IMG/VR virus record: IMGVR_UViG_3300013120_000156
Location: 1-43,354 of that record
Reading direction: 5' to 3' (one strand)
Length of the DNA stretch: 43,354 bases
DNA from: a virus
The notes under the pieces were generated by a model. It was not told where the DNA came from and did no database searches. It worked only from the letters and a program-made list of their open reading frames with translations. A program made the translations under genes and the position numbers. This document shows, piece after piece, positions 29,696 through 38,090 of the stretch (its first letter is position 1; each line of letters opens with the position of its first letter).

Positions 29696-30517
29696 TTAAT
29701 TCTTTTCAAAAATCAATCCAGGATAAAGTTTGTTTAATGAATCTGTTACTAGTTGTTGATTGTTTTTAAAGTCATTGCTTGCAAACACTTTATCATAAAT
29801 AAACTTATTAGCAACAATCTTACAATTCAATGGCTTCCAGTTTTCCATTTCAGCAATTGCTTTTTTTACGTTAAATCCAACAGATAGTAATTGTTTGAGA
29901 GTGTATATCTCTTCAGTTGTTTTCTCGTTTGCAATAGCCCAATCAAAAATCAAGTTTCTTTCCTCTTGATTAACGTTTCTTAATCGAACTATTGAACTTG
30001 CAACATTTACTCCAATGTTTCCTTTTTTGTTTTTAATGTCTTTGTTATCCATAACCTTAATTTTTTCTTTGTACTTAGTAGGAACTCTGTACCACTCATC
30101 AATTGCCATCCTAACTCTGTTCTTAGGCATTGATAGTCTAGTTGCTACTTCAGATTGGGTTAGTCCTTTTTTCATTAAGTAAGAACAAATTCTACCTATT
30201 TCCATTAAGTTAATAGTTTTTCGTTGAATGTTTTCAGTTGCATTTAAAATAAGAAAGTCTTCTTCTGAAATTTCATCTTCATCTTCTAAAAATAATCTAA
30301 CAGGGATTGTTCTCCAACCAAGCTTCTCACAGGCTTTAAGTCTTCGATAACCCCAAATTAGTGTGTAGTCTCCATTGTTTTTCTTAACGCCAATTGCTTG
30401 TAGTAAACCATTCTGTTTGATACTATCCATCAACTCAGCTAAGTCTACTTTAGACTCTTTTTGACAAATGTTTTCAATAACTTTAATGTCCTGAATTTTA
30501 ATTTCAGTGTATTCCAT
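29696..30517 (-). CDS. ParB-like DNA-binding protein
   Basis: 273 residues. The ParB/sulfiredoxin domain is at 1-110 (DLAELMDSIKQNGLLQAIGVKK, LIWGYRRLKACEKLGW, ENIQRKTIN). A KorB-type helix-turn-helix is near 115-150 (YLMKKGLTQSEVATRLSMPKNRV). The C-terminus is not recognised. Such proteins bind centromere-like sites for partition, or act in packaging or transcription control. No ParA is present, so a packaging-linked or regulatory role is as likely as segregation. It sits between terminase and portal. Confidence 0.85.
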   Translation of the reverse strand: MEYTEIKIQDIKVIENICQKESKVDLAELMDSIKQNGLLQAIGVKKNNGDYTLIWGYRRLKACEKLGWRTIPVRLFLEDEDEISEEDFLILNATENIQRKTINLMEIGRICSYLMKKGLTQSEVATRLSMPKNRVRMAIDEWYRVPTKYKEKIKVMDNKDIKNKKGNIGVNVASSIVRLRNVNQEERNLIFDWAIANEKTTEEIYTLKQLLSVGFNVKKAIAEMENWKPLNCKIVANKFIYDKVFASNDFKNNQQLVTDSLNKLYPGLIFEKN

Positions 30518-30599
30518 TTGTGTTCTCCTATAATTTAATTACTAGACGAGTCATTATTTGATTACTTTTATCATCACTGTAGGTCTTAATTTAATTAAT

Positions 30600-30625
30600 T
30601 AATTATAGTATTTAAATGTTTCTAT
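30600..30625 (-). promoter_or_regulatory. Archaeal promoter, AACATTTAAATACT type
   Basis: ATTTAAAT at 30610-30617 with BRE-like GAAAC upstream overlaps the terminase stop region and precedes the ParB-like ATG by about 96 bases. The leader holds two very short frames of doubtful meaning and ends in an AGGAG ribosome site. Confidence 0.65.
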
Positions 30626-31962
30626 GCTACATAAGGCGTATAATGGCTTTTTAACTCAAAGAACATCCGCATCATTATTGCATCTGAAAAGTCTGTACTT
30701 CTGCCTAGTTTCTCTTTTACTTCCTCTTTTGGTACTAACTCTATTTTTCCATCTTTGTCAATGTCTTTTTGTGCGATTTGCTCTAAGTCTGCTATAATCA
30801 TGTCCTTGAACTCACTCGGAGCATTCTGATAACATATTTTACCTTGATTAATGTACTCGGCTAGCTTGAAGTAACACTGTGTTTTTAAGTTTCTGTAATT
30901 GTGTGTTTTCTTTGAGTAAACTGACTCAATTGGTGTTGAGTTATTGACAAATCCCTTTACATTTGGTAAAAAATCTACTACTCCACCACCAACACCATCT
31001 TCATCAATTACTATGTTGCTGTTTGGAATGCTATGCTTCTTAGACAACTCATTAATGATGCTCACTACTTCCTTAACTGAGCTCTTAGGCATTACTTTAA
31101 TTTCTGTTATTAATAGCCCTTGCCAAACAACAATTACAGTCTTATCCAATCCAAATCTAGCTACGTCACAAGAAATGTATTTTTGTTCTTTTGGTGAGTG
31201 TAAGTACTCGTTTGTAAAAACATCAATTATTTTATCGTACTCAAATAATTTACTTGGGTCATCGTCGTACTCAAAGTTACCATAAAGTAAACGTTCTTTA
31301 GTAACTCTGTCTGCGTTTTTTAGTTGTTCTATGTAACTTGGGTCTAAGTAAGTGTTGTCTATTGCTAACGCAGTAATAAAAACTACGTGTTTAGGCAGTT
31401 TGTTGTCTTTAAAGGGTTTGTAATACCTGTGATAAACATGGTTTTTACTTGGATTAAAGGTTTCTAAGAGCTTAGGTAATAAATTATACTCTTTGTTTTT
31501 ACCTCTTCCTAGTCTTGTTTTAATAATCTCGATTGACTGTAACTCATTTTCATTGCTTTCATCAATAAACGCACCTGTTAACTCTAAGCCACCAAATCTT
31601 GTGTAAAGTGGGTCACTTGGTTGATATGACATGTCCATTAAGAATATCTTGCTTCCATTAAAAAATTGAATTATATTTGTTTGAGAGTTCAGTGTAAAAA
31701 TATTGTTAGGGTTTATTTTCATTACCTGTAACACTTTAAAGAAGCTTAGTAAAGTGGTCTTCTTAAGATTAGTTAACTCTCGTCTGCCAATTAACCATGC
31801 TGTGCCTGGATAAGCTAGTGCTTGAGACAGTATCCAAAAACATCCTATAAAACTCTTACCACCACCTGCTCCTCCTCCATAGCCAATCTCTGTAGAAACA
31901 TCATCAGTTAGCTTCTTGTAAGCTATCGTCTGTTTTTTCGTTAGATGAAATGTCGTCTTCAT
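30622..31962 (-). CDS. terL: Terminase large subunit
   Basis: 446 residues. The ATPase Walker A motif GGGAGGGKS lies near residue 30 and Walker B AFIDES near 131. The RNase H-like nuclease has acidic residues in SCDVARFG (~250), VIDEDGVGG (~300) and STDFSDA (~422). It cuts and pumps DNA into proheads using the portal. The start overlaps the small subunit by 59 bases. Confidence 0.95.
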   Translation of the reverse strand: MKTTFHLTKKQTIAYKKLTDDVSTEIGYGGGAGGGKSFIGCFWILSQALAYPGTAWLIGRRELTNLKKTTLLSFFKVLQVMKINPNNIFTLNSQTNIIQFFNGSKIFLMDMSYQPSDPLYTRFGGLELTGAFIDESNENELQSIEIIKTRLGRGKNKEYNLLPKLLETFNPSKNHVYHRYYKPFKDNKLPKHVVFITALAIDNTYLDPSYIEQLKNADRVTKERLLYGNFEYDDDPSKLFEYDKIIDVFTNEYLHSPKEQKYISCDVARFGLDKTVIVVWQGLLITEIKVMPKSSVKEVVSIINELSKKHSIPNSNIVIDEDGVGGGVVDFLPNVKGFVNNSTPIESVYSKKTHNYRNLKTQCYFKLAEYINQGKICYQNAPSEFKDMIIADLEQIAQKDIDKDGKIELVPKEEVKEKLGRSTDFSDAIMMRMFFELKSHYTPYVA

Positions 31963-32314
31963 TTGCCATCACCACTTTTATTTCAGTTACACCAATGCTT
32001 CCAGAGTGTTCTGTTTTAATGTCTTTTTGCTCTACGTAACCTCTAGACTTTCCCTTAGTAGACAGTAAGTACTTAGTTGCACCAAGTGTAGTTGAGTCCT
32101 TTGTATCTCCAGCAACTATGTCTAGTAACTTGTTCTCTGCAAAGTCTAGTATTTTCTCAGACTCTTCTTTTATTAACTCAGTAGCTTCGGGATGTTTTTC
32201 AACCCATTGATATAATCCTCTTCTAGTAACTCTTAACCTAGTAGCAATAGTTGACATAATTCCTCCTGAGTTTTCTACTGCTTTAGTAAACTTACTCATG
32301 TTTATCTTTGCCAT
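31904..32314 (-). CDS. terS: Terminase small subunit
   Basis: 136 residues. The N-terminal helix-turn-helix (FTKAVENSGGIMSTIATRLRVTRRGLYQWVEKHPE) and the central oligomerisation helices (EKILDFAENKLLDIVAGD) match terminase small subunits that recognise the packaging start site. It overlaps terL. Confidence 0.85.
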   Translation of the reverse strand: MAKINMSKFTKAVENSGGIMSTIATRLRVTRRGLYQWVEKHPEATELIKEESEKILDFAENKLLDIVAGDTKDSTTLGATKYLLSTKGKSRGYVEQKDIKTEHSGSIGVTEIKVVMANEDDISSNEKTDDSLQEAN

Positions 32315-32319
32315 TGTAT

Positions 32320-32372
32320 ACTTTTGTATATATATTATAAAATATATATATTATAAAATATATATATTGTAA
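32320..32372. repeat. AT-only tandem repeat before terS
   Basis: About three imperfect copies of TTATAAAATATATATA in 50 bases between terS and the gene upstream. It can hold several TATA boxes and easily melts; a promoter for the terminase genes is likely, and a packaging or bending site is possible. Confidence 0.5.
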
Positions 32373-32375
32373 TGA

Positions 32376-32852
32376 TTATTCTTTTAAAGCTCTTTGTAAA
32401 GCCTGTGCACCATCTTCCATGAGTCTGTACTTTTTACTAAATCCCTTAAACTTGTATATCTTAGTCTTTAAGAACACTGGTACTTTGTATCGACTTGTTA
32501 GTCCAGCGTCTGGAGTCTCTTTTTCTTCTAACAACTCAAAGTTCTTTAAGTCACTGTACTTGCTCCAGTCCATTTTTAATGGCTTGATTTCTTCTGCTTT
32601 AACAAAACCGTTTTTTCTCATAGACTTTTGTGCTTCTAGTCTGTAGTGGTCATCAAAGTCTGCTCTAGCTACTTGGTCTGCAAAGGGTTTAGTGTTACCT
32701 ACTTTCTTTTGCTCTTTAATTAACTGTTTATTAAACTCAGACTGAGCTGTTTTAGGATTATTTATTATAGAAATAAATCCTGGGGTATTACCATCTGCGT
32801 CAGGGGTCATGTCTTTCTCAGCTTCTGTTTGCTTTCGTACTATTGGGTTCAT
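32376..32852 (-). CDS. Hypothetical protein upstream of the terminase
   Basis: 158 residues, basic and lysine-rich, no recognised domain. Features: PDADGNTPGFISI near 18 and a C-terminal KIYKFKGFSKKYRLMEDG. It is next to terminase genes, so a packaging or virion role is possible. GGAGG precedes the start. Confidence 0.6.
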   Translation of the reverse strand: MNPIVRKQTEAEKDMTPDADGNTPGFISIINNPKTAQSEFNKQLIKEQKKVGNTKPFADQVARADFDDHYRLEAQKSMRKNGFVKAEEIKPLKMDWSKYSDLKNFELLEEKETPDAGLTSRYKVPVFLKTKIYKFKGFSKKYRLMEDGAQALQRALKE

Positions 32853-32878
32853 CTTTTACCTCCATTTTAATTTATTTT

Positions 32879-33181
32879 TTAACCTACTCCTAAGGGTTTC
32901 TTTTCTTCTACACCCTCTGAAATGTGTTTTTCCATTTCTTTAATAGACTTCTTTTTTTCTTTAATTTCTGTTTCCATTAACTTTAGTATTTTATTGTCTT
33001 CTCTGTCTTTTCTGTTTCTTAGTACTTCTCGCCACTTATCATCAAACTTTCTTAAGTAGTCTTCCTTAAACTTTAAGGCAATGTTATACTCTAAGTTTTC
33101 TTCAAGCTCTTTTACTTCTTTTTTTAACCTCTCTATTCCCTTTTCAGTTAGTTCTTTTTCCTCAGAATTTAGCTGTCTCAT
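32879..33181 (-). CDS. Coiled-coil protein
   Basis: 100 residues with long charged heptads (KGIERLKKEVKELEENLEYN, KEKKKSIKEMEKHISEG). Possibly a scaffold or adaptor. The start is within the end of the small membrane protein gene (overlap 4 bases). Confidence 0.6.
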   Translation of the reverse strand: MRQLNSEEKELTEKGIERLKKEVKELEENLEYNIALKFKEDYLRKFDDKWREVLRNRKDREDNKILKLMETEIKEKKKSIKEMEKHISEGVEEKKPLGVG

Positions 33182-33297
33182 AGTAAACTTATTACAAGTA
33201 ATTTAATTAACCATAAAGGAAGTAGTGTGAGAACTACTGTCCATAAAACTGCTTGTATTATTGTTACTACAGATAAACACCACTGATAAAATTTCAT
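33178..33297 (-). CDS. Small membrane peptide
   Basis: 39 residues, almost entirely hydrophobic (LSVVTIIQAVLWTVVLTLLPLWLIKLL), one or two membrane passes. ATGA overlaps on both sides make translation credible. A holin-like or membrane-targeting role is possible. Confidence 0.55.
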   Translation of the reverse strand: MKFYQWCLSVVTIIQAVLWTVVLTLLPLWLIKLLVISLL

Positions 33298-33482
33298 TCT
33301 GCCTCCTCATTTTCTAAGTACTGGGTTTGTCCACTTAATTTAATTTGCTCATCAATTACTATTCTACAAAACTCATCTGGTTTAAATTCTGGATTAGCGT
33401 AAATAAATCTCATTTGTCTGTTTCTAAATCCAATAGACTTCTGTTGGATTCGTTCGCTTTCGTTTGTTAGTCGCTTACCCAT
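33294..33482 (-). CDS. Small hypothetical protein
   Basis: 62 residues. The beta-helix pattern (IGFRNRQMRFIYANPEFKPDEFCRIVIDEQI) vaguely resembles a small ribbon-helix-helix protein. First gene of its operon, with the promoter box about 36 bases before the ATG. Confidence 0.55.
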   Translation of the reverse strand: MGKRLTNESERIQQKSIGFRNRQMRFIYANPEFKPDEFCRIVIDEQIKLSGQTQYLENEEAE

Positions 33483-33507
33483 TTTTTAATTAATTAATTA
33501 AACTCAT

Positions 33508-33525
33508 TAGAGTATTTAAATGTTT
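33508..33525 (-). promoter_or_regulatory. Archaeal promoter, AACATTTAAATACT type
   Basis: ATTTAAAT (33514-33521) is followed on the minus strand by a short AT leader to the ATG at 33482. It lies at the stop of the zinc-ribbon gene and separates the glycosyltransferase block from the terminase side. Confidence 0.65.
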
Positions 33526-33657
33526 TTATACTGAATTACATGCTTTGTGTTTCTTACACTTTTTACAATACATAACCCAGCTTTCATTAATCTTTTCAAT
33601 CTCCATTAAGTTACCACACTTTTTACACTTGTTCCAGTCCTCATCAATCCATATCAT
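33526..33657 (-). CDS. Small zinc-ribbon protein
   Basis: 43 residues. CKKCGNLMEIEKINESWVMYCKKCKKHKAC is a full zinc ribbon, similar in design to that at 27449. Start couples to the glycosyltransferase stop by ATGA. Confidence 0.6.
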   Translation of the reverse strand: MIWIDEDWNKCKKCGNLMEIEKINESWVMYCKKCKKHKACNSV

Positions 33658-34778
33658 ATTAAACTAATTATTTTTTTTGCTGTGTTTTCCCAGGTGTATT
33701 GTTTTGCTGTTTTAAGTGCGTTTTCTTTAAGTTTTGTTAAGTCTTTACTGTAAGCTACTCTCATAGCTTCTCTTAACTTTTTTATGTCTGGTGTGAGCCA
33801 GTTTATTCCCTCATACTGTAGCTCATGTTTTACTTCTGTTAATTTTCCAGGTATTAACCAGCCTGTTTTGTTAGTACAAAAGTCTGTTTGGCCTCCAAAG
33901 TCTGTAGTAATTACTGGCAACCCACATGCCATTGCTTCTATCATTGGCAATCCAAAAGCTTCTGCTCGAGTGGGTGCTACAAACACTTCACACTTATTAT
34001 AAAGTTTAACTAAATCATTATAATCATAATGATTAAAGTCAAATATAATCTTATCTCCTGTATAACCTAATTCTTTTAATATTTTTTGTAAATCTGGTAC
34101 TCCATAAGCTGGATTTATTTTAATTAATAGTTTTACATCTTCATTTTTAAACTCTTCAATAAAAGCCTTAATTGCGTATTGAGTTCCTCCTCTGTCTTCT
34201 AAGTGTCTGAATCCTTTATTTACTAAGAATGTAAATCGGGAGGGAGAGCCCTTCACAGGTTCACCTCCCTTTCCTGCAGGACTATTAATTGGATAAAACT
34301 TATTTAAGTCTACTCCGTGAGGAATTAGCTTTAATTTTTCTTGTATTTTTTCAGTGTCTTGATTATAGATGGTGAAGATGCTGATTTTTTGTATAATTCT
34401 TTTTACAAGTTTTAGCTCACTTGTCATTAAAATTGCACTAATTGTGTGTTTGCTTGGCACAAAAATGTACTCAATATCAGGATTTAAACACTCTTCAATA
34501 AAGTAATCTGGTACTTTGTCGCCTTCCCATACCAAATAAACCCAGTTTCTTTTTGCTGTTGTGTGTAATCTCCAATTTAAAGGATTTGTAATAATCAAAT
34601 TAATATCATCTGGTTCACGTTTAATCATTTCTAACTCTTCGTCGCTTACTAATCTTTCCCATCCAGGAATTAAATTTGTTTTTAAACTTACTTTTGTTAA
34701 TTTATTGAGTGCGTTGGCTAGTTCTCTTGTGTGAATTGAATATCCACTGCTGTCAAATATGTTTCCTATTACATTCAT
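33654..34778 (-). CDS. Glycosyltransferase, GT4-like
   Basis: 374 residues. Begins MNVIGNIFDSSGYSIHTRELANAL and has the donor-site signature RAEAFGLPMIEAMACGLPVITTDFGG near 265-290. Between LIPHGVDLNKFYP and FTFLVNKGF a stretch of about 15 residues (SPAGKGGEPVKGSPS) is coded by GC-rich DNA (34236-34281) that can form a GGGAGG/CCTCCC hairpin, unlike the rest of the gene. This looks like an in-frame insertion in a surface loop. Confidence 0.9.
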   Translation of the reverse strand: MNVIGNIFDSSGYSIHTRELANALNKLTKVSLKTNLIPGWERLVSDEELEMIKREPDDINLIITNPLNWRLHTTAKRNWVYLVWEGDKVPDYFIEECLNPDIEYIFVPSKHTISAILMTSELKLVKRIIQKISIFTIYNQDTEKIQEKLKLIPHGVDLNKFYPINSPAGKGGEPVKGSPSRFTFLVNKGFRHLEDRGGTQYAIKAFIEEFKNEDVKLLIKINPAYGVPDLQKILKELGYTGDKIIFDFNHYDYNDLVKLYNKCEVFVAPTRAEAFGLPMIEAMACGLPVITTDFGGQTDFCTNKTGWLIPGKLTEVKHELQYEGINWLTPDIKKLREAMRVAYSKDLTKLKENALKTAKQYTWENTAKKIISLI

Positions 34779-34784
34779 TTTAAG

Positions 34785-34830
34785 TTTGTTTCTTTCATTA
34801 GCTCTTGTTTGTTTCTTTCATTAGCTCTTG
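34785..34830. repeat. 23-bp perfect tandem duplication
   Basis: Two adjacent identical 23-base units (34785-34807, 34808-34830) at the 3' end of the GT2 gene. As 23 is not a multiple of three, the duplication shifted the frame and created the present TAA. Without it the protein would end ...ELMKETNLK and its stop would touch the next ATG. Confidence 0.85.
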
Positions 34831-35658
34831 TTTGCTTATTTGTTTATCTGGAAACAGTTTTCTAAGTTCCTCTTTGTTTTTTTTAGTAAATATCTCAAAT
34901 TGTTCTTGATTAAATCCTGTCATGTTTGTTGTTGGACGTTCTCCTCCACTTGGTGTTAGTTGATGAAAGTTTACTGCTCCTGTGTCTACTCCAATTTTAA
35001 ATCCATTCATTAATGCTTTGTAACTAAAAATCTGTTCCTCTCTAAATCCATGATGTGACAACTTAGTCGGATAGTACTTAACTTTTTTGTGCACTTCTCT
35101 TTTAATCATTGCACAACTACGAAAATGATGGGCAGGCAGTATTACTGATTCAGTGTACTGCATACCACAATCATCTCCGTTCCAAACGTAGTCGCCCCTG
35201 TCATCTAGAACCACTCTGTTTACTACTCCTTCCAAAAACCTAGGATTTCTCTTGAAAATCGGTACCTGCATAGCAACAGTGACTCCGCTTGCAATATCAT
35301 AGCCTCCTAAGATGACTATGTGCAAACGCTTCAGGTAGTCGGGTTCTAGTATGACATCATCATCAACTCTTACAAAGTATTTATAGTTTTCCTTTATTGC
35401 CCAGTCTACAATAGCTTGTCTAGCACGACTTACACCATGAACAAAATCAGTTCTTTTAATGAGTACTTTGTGTCCTTCTAGTCTAAGTCTAGTAACAATG
35501 CAATTAAAAAAATGGTAGTTGTTTAATGGTGTTCCACTCATATCATCCAAAATAAAAATATCAAAATCTTGATAAGACTGAGTTCTTAAACTTTGTAACA
35601 AAAGTGCAATTTCAGTAGGTCTGTCTCTTACATTAATTAAGATGCATGTTTCTTTCAT
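34798..35658 (-). CDS. Glycosyltransferase family 2
   Basis: 286 residues. A GT-A fold with SLRTQSYQDFDIFILDDMSG for the nucleotide site, and FVRVDDDVILEPDYL with the DxD-type metal motif near 105. REEQIFSYKAL may hold the catalytic base. The C-terminus is altered by the 23-bp duplication. It probably transfers sugars to a virion or cell-surface acceptor. Confidence 0.85.
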   Translation of the reverse strand: MKETCILINVRDRPTEIALLLQSLRTQSYQDFDIFILDDMSGTPLNNYHFFNCIVTRLRLEGHKVLIKRTDFVHGVSRARQAIVDWAIKENYKYFVRVDDDVILEPDYLKRLHIVILGGYDIASGVTVAMQVPIFKRNPRFLEGVVNRVVLDDRGDYVWNGDDCGMQYTESVILPAHHFRSCAMIKREVHKKVKYYPTKLSHHGFREEQIFSYKALMNGFKIGVDTGAVNFHQLTPSGGERPTTNMTGFNQEQFEIFTKKNKEELRKLFPDKQISKQELMKETNKS

Positions 35659-36041
35659 TTTTTATTTTTTCCACCATATTTATTTCCTTTTTGAAAACCA
35701 CATTGTTTGGGCATTTTTCCTTTTATTCCTTTATTCCAGGGTATATATCCTTTCTTAAAAGTTGGTTTAATAAATCCTGCTCTAATGTCAAATTTTTTAT
35801 GACAACTTCTACAAATAAACATCCAATCATCTAAATCTCTTTTATAATTATGAGATTTATTAGCCCATTCTAAAAATTTCTTTTTTTCTCCACATATCTC
35901 ACATTTTTCAATTTTAGGACCATAATTTCTAATCCAATAATGTATAGCTTCATATTCATTAGATTTAAACTTACCTTTATGTGCTTCACTAATCTTTCTC
36001 TTGTTTTCTTCTGTTTGTTTATAGCCTTTTTTAAATACCAT
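35655..36041 (-). CDS. Homing endonuclease-like protein with two NUMOD3-type motifs
   Basis: 128 residues from the ATG at 36041, coupled as TAATG. N-terminal TEENKRKISEAHKGKF is a NUMOD3 motif; the zinc-bound HNH-like core has CEICGEKKKFLEWANKSHNY and ICRSCHKKFD; C-terminal FKKGYIPWNKGIKGK is a second DNA-binding motif. It separates two glycosyltransferase genes. Confidence 0.8.
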   Translation of the reverse strand: MVFKKGYKQTEENKRKISEAHKGKFKSNEYEAIHYWIRNYGPKIEKCEICGEKKKFLEWANKSHNYKRDLDDWMFICRSCHKKFDIRAGFIKPTFKKGYIPWNKGIKGKMPKQCGFQKGNKYGGKNKK

Positions 36042-36697
36042 TATAACTTCCACTTGATACGAAAATATTTTGAGTGTGCTTCCATAATTTTTTTATCTTC
36101 ATTTAAGTGTTTTCCTTGTCTGTGATGGTCTACCCAGAAGTTTGCAATGTAAATAAGTAATCCTGCTTTTTGTACTCTGTAAGAGTAATCTATATCATCT
36201 CCACATCCTGGATTAAAGTTTTCATCAAATAAACCAACTTCATTAATAACTCTCATTGGTATGTATGTACTCCAAGTTCCTGCCCAGTGTAGTCCATCAA
36301 TGTAACTTGGTCCACTTACTCCTCCTGCTCCTATTGAAATGACTTGTCCACAATTTTTGAAATTACTTATTTCTGCCATTATTTGCAACCAGTCTTTATT
36401 AAACAATCTAAAGTGAATAACATCATCTTGAGTTAAGTACACACCTTCACATCCTAGTTCTTTTGCTTTGTTTATACCATAATTAATTGTGTCTATTAGC
36501 CCTTTACTTTTAATGTTGAAAGTTTTTATATGTTCAAACTGTTTTTCCCATGTTTCTAACACTTCTTTTGTGCCATCAGTTGAACCTCCATCTATTACTA
36601 TAATTGTATTTGGATAGTTTGTGCTAGACACTAAGCTTTTTAAGGCATGCTTTATGTTTTCTCCTCCATTTTTTACTGGTATTATTATTCCTATCAT
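36041..36697 (-). CDS. Glycosyltransferase family 2
   Basis: 218 residues. MIGIIIPVKNGGENIKHAL is the classic GT2 opening; TIIVIDGGSTDGT binds the nucleotide; YLTQDDVI carries the metal acid pair near 98; FNPGCGDDIDYSYRVQKAG holds the acid-rich acceptor site. Likely inverting transfer onto a glycan. Confidence 0.9.
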   Translation of the reverse strand: MIGIIIPVKNGGENIKHALKSLVSSTNYPNTIIVIDGGSTDGTKEVLETWEKQFEHIKTFNIKSKGLIDTINYGINKAKELGCEGVYLTQDDVIHFRLFNKDWLQIMAEISNFKNCGQVISIGAGGVSGPSYIDGLHWAGTWSTYIPMRVINEVGLFDENFNPGCGDDIDYSYRVQKAGLLIYIANFWVDHHRQGKHLNEDKKIMEAHSKYFRIKWKL

Positions 36698-36702
36698 GTT
36701 AA

Positions 36703-36912
36703 TTATTTCTTCACATAATCGTGTTCATTTAAATACTGCTCCCAGATATCACCCCATTGTTTTTCATTTTCCAACTCCTCTACCTCATTTAATGTTAATT
36801 GAATAGCTACCCTAATACCTTCTTCTATGTTGCTTGGCTTGTTTGCTGTGACCATCATCTCTGCTATGACAATATCTTCTATTTCACTTCTGAGTTTATC
36901 GCTTATCTTCAT
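36703..36912 (-). CDS. Small hypothetical protein
   Basis: 69 residues from the ATG at 36912, chosen because GGAG lies 7 bases upstream. Acidic helix-rich (SEIEDIVIAEMMVTANKPSNIEEGI). Not recognised. It abuts the end of the methyltransferase reading frame. Confidence 0.55.
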   Translation of the reverse strand: MKISDKLRSEIEDIVIAEMMVTANKPSNIEEGIRVAIQLTLNEVEELENEKQWGDIWEQYLNEHDYVKK

Positions 36913-36913
36913 C

Positions 36914-38077
36914 TTACACTCCATAACTTCCACCCACCCCAACATAACGTGGGGGTGGGCATTTTTTCAAATTCGATATAATATTAGCGTTATCAGAAGT
37001 GCCGTTAGGCATTTGGGAAACTTCGTTAGAGTTTTCCTGATAACGCATATTAAATCCCTTTTCCTTAGGAAAAGTCAAAATCTTTGATTTTGAAGTTTGA
37101 GTTAAGGGGGTGGTGATTGAGTTAAGATTTTCTTGAGCTAATCTTTTATTTGCCATTTTTACATAATCTTCATTGTTATCGCATCCAATGAAATTTCTTC
37201 CTAATTGCTTACAAGCGATAGCAGTTGTACCCGAACCCATAAAACAATCTAATACTAAATCCCCTATATTAGAACTGAACCTTATTATCTTCTTAATGAA
37301 ATCCAGATTTTTTGGAGTCAAATGCTCTTTCTTTTTTTCTGGTGGGAATAACCATACAGTAGAAGTATCTTTTTGAGGATTAAAAGTATATCTAAATTCT
37401 AAATACTCTTTTTTTAATTCGTTGTATGGCTTATCAAAAAAACCTGTTTTTTGTAAAATATTTTCATAAATTTCTTTTGTTGGAAATATCCATTGTGAAT
37501 CTCCAAAATAATGTTCTATAACACTTCTATCAATACATCCTTCTTTATTAGTATATTCACTAAACAATCTATTAAGTTTTTTGTTAGTTAATCTGGATTT
37601 CTTTTTTTGTTCTCTTAAATAATCCCTAATAGGATTATAATTATTTTTACCATCTTCTTCTTGAAGAACATAGAATAAACAATATTCACACATTTGGTGA
37701 TAGTTCCTCTTATTAGAATTATTGAAACCCATTAAAAAGTTTCTTCCATAATACTGTTTATTACCAACAAACTTTTCCCAAACAATCATCTGTTTAAAAA
37801 TAAATTCCATTCTTACATCATAATCAATGCTATTTTGTATCTTTGTTATAGTCAAAAAATCATTATGGAAAAAGTAAAAACTTCCGTTTTTTTTAAGAAC
37901 TCTTTGTAATTGAAGTAAAATAAGTTTAAACCATTCTAAATAATTATTTATCTTATCCCATTCATCTTTTCCAATATTATAAGGAGGGTCAATTATAATT
38001 AAATCAACTGAATTGTCATCTATCTCTTTCATAAATTCTATTGCATCCATATTGTATATCTTATTTTTTTCTATCAT
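36914..38077 (-). CDS. DNA methyltransferase, beta-type N4/N6 amino-methylase
   Basis: 387 residues. Motif IV DPPYNIG lies at 30, motif I DCFMGSGTT near 285, followed by QLGRNFIGCDNN; this order is that of the beta group (N6-adenine or N4-cytosine). A target-recognition region lies between. After ~residue 320 the frame runs through element E2, so the last ~65 residues are probably not part of the original enzyme. No restriction enzyme is adjacent, so it may protect viral DNA from host nucleases. A 15-bp inverted repeat brackets the core. Confidence 0.85.
   Translation of the reverse strand: MIEKNKIYNMDAIEFMKEIDDNSVDLIIIDPPYNIGKDEWDKINNYLEWFKLILLQLQRVLKKNGSFYFFHNDFLTITKIQNSIDYDVRMEFIFKQMIVWEKFVGNKQYYGRNFLMGFNNSNKRNYHQMCEYCLFYVLQEEDGKNNYNPIRDYLREQKKKSRLTNKKLNRLFSEYTNKEGCIDRSVIEHYFGDSQWIFPTKEIYENILQKTGFFDKPYNELKKEYLEFRYTFNPQKDTSTVWLFPPEKKKEHLTPKNLDFIKKIIRFSSNIGDLVLDCFMGSGTTAIACKQLGRNFIGCDNNEDYVKMANKRLAQENLNSITTPLTQTSKSKILTFPKEKGFNMRYQENSNEVSQMPNGTSDNANIISNLKKCPPPRYVGVGGSYGV
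36987..37092 (+). repeat. Folded element E2
   Basis: Stem GCGTTATCAG (36987-36996) pairs perfectly with CTGATAACGC (37037-37046). Inside: AAG, hairpin TGCC-GTTA-GGCA (37000-37011), TTTGGG, hairpin GGGAAACT/AGTTTTCC (37015-37037). CATATTA follows, then mini-hairpins at 37058-37074 and 37076-37092. It overlaps the last 50 or so codons of the methyltransferase frame. Confidence 0.8.
37114..37128. repeat. Inverted repeat, copy near the methyltransferase 3' end
   Basis: TGATTGAGTTAAGAT is the exact inverted copy of 38076-38090. A further 10 bp (37096-37105 with 38098-38107) match after a G/C-tract spacer that differs between the two sides. Confidence 0.75.
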
Positions 38078-38090
38078 CTTAACTCAATCA
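38076..38090. repeat. Inverted repeat, copy at the methyltransferase start
   Basis: ATCTTAACTCAATCA, inverted copy of 37114-37128, directly at the ATG of the methyltransferase. Together they bracket the gene as in a mobile cassette or a long stem. Confidence 0.75.

Noticed and set aside
32320-32372. Terminase packaging site
   Set aside because: Only an AT repeat is visible; nothing specific to a cos or pac site can be shown.
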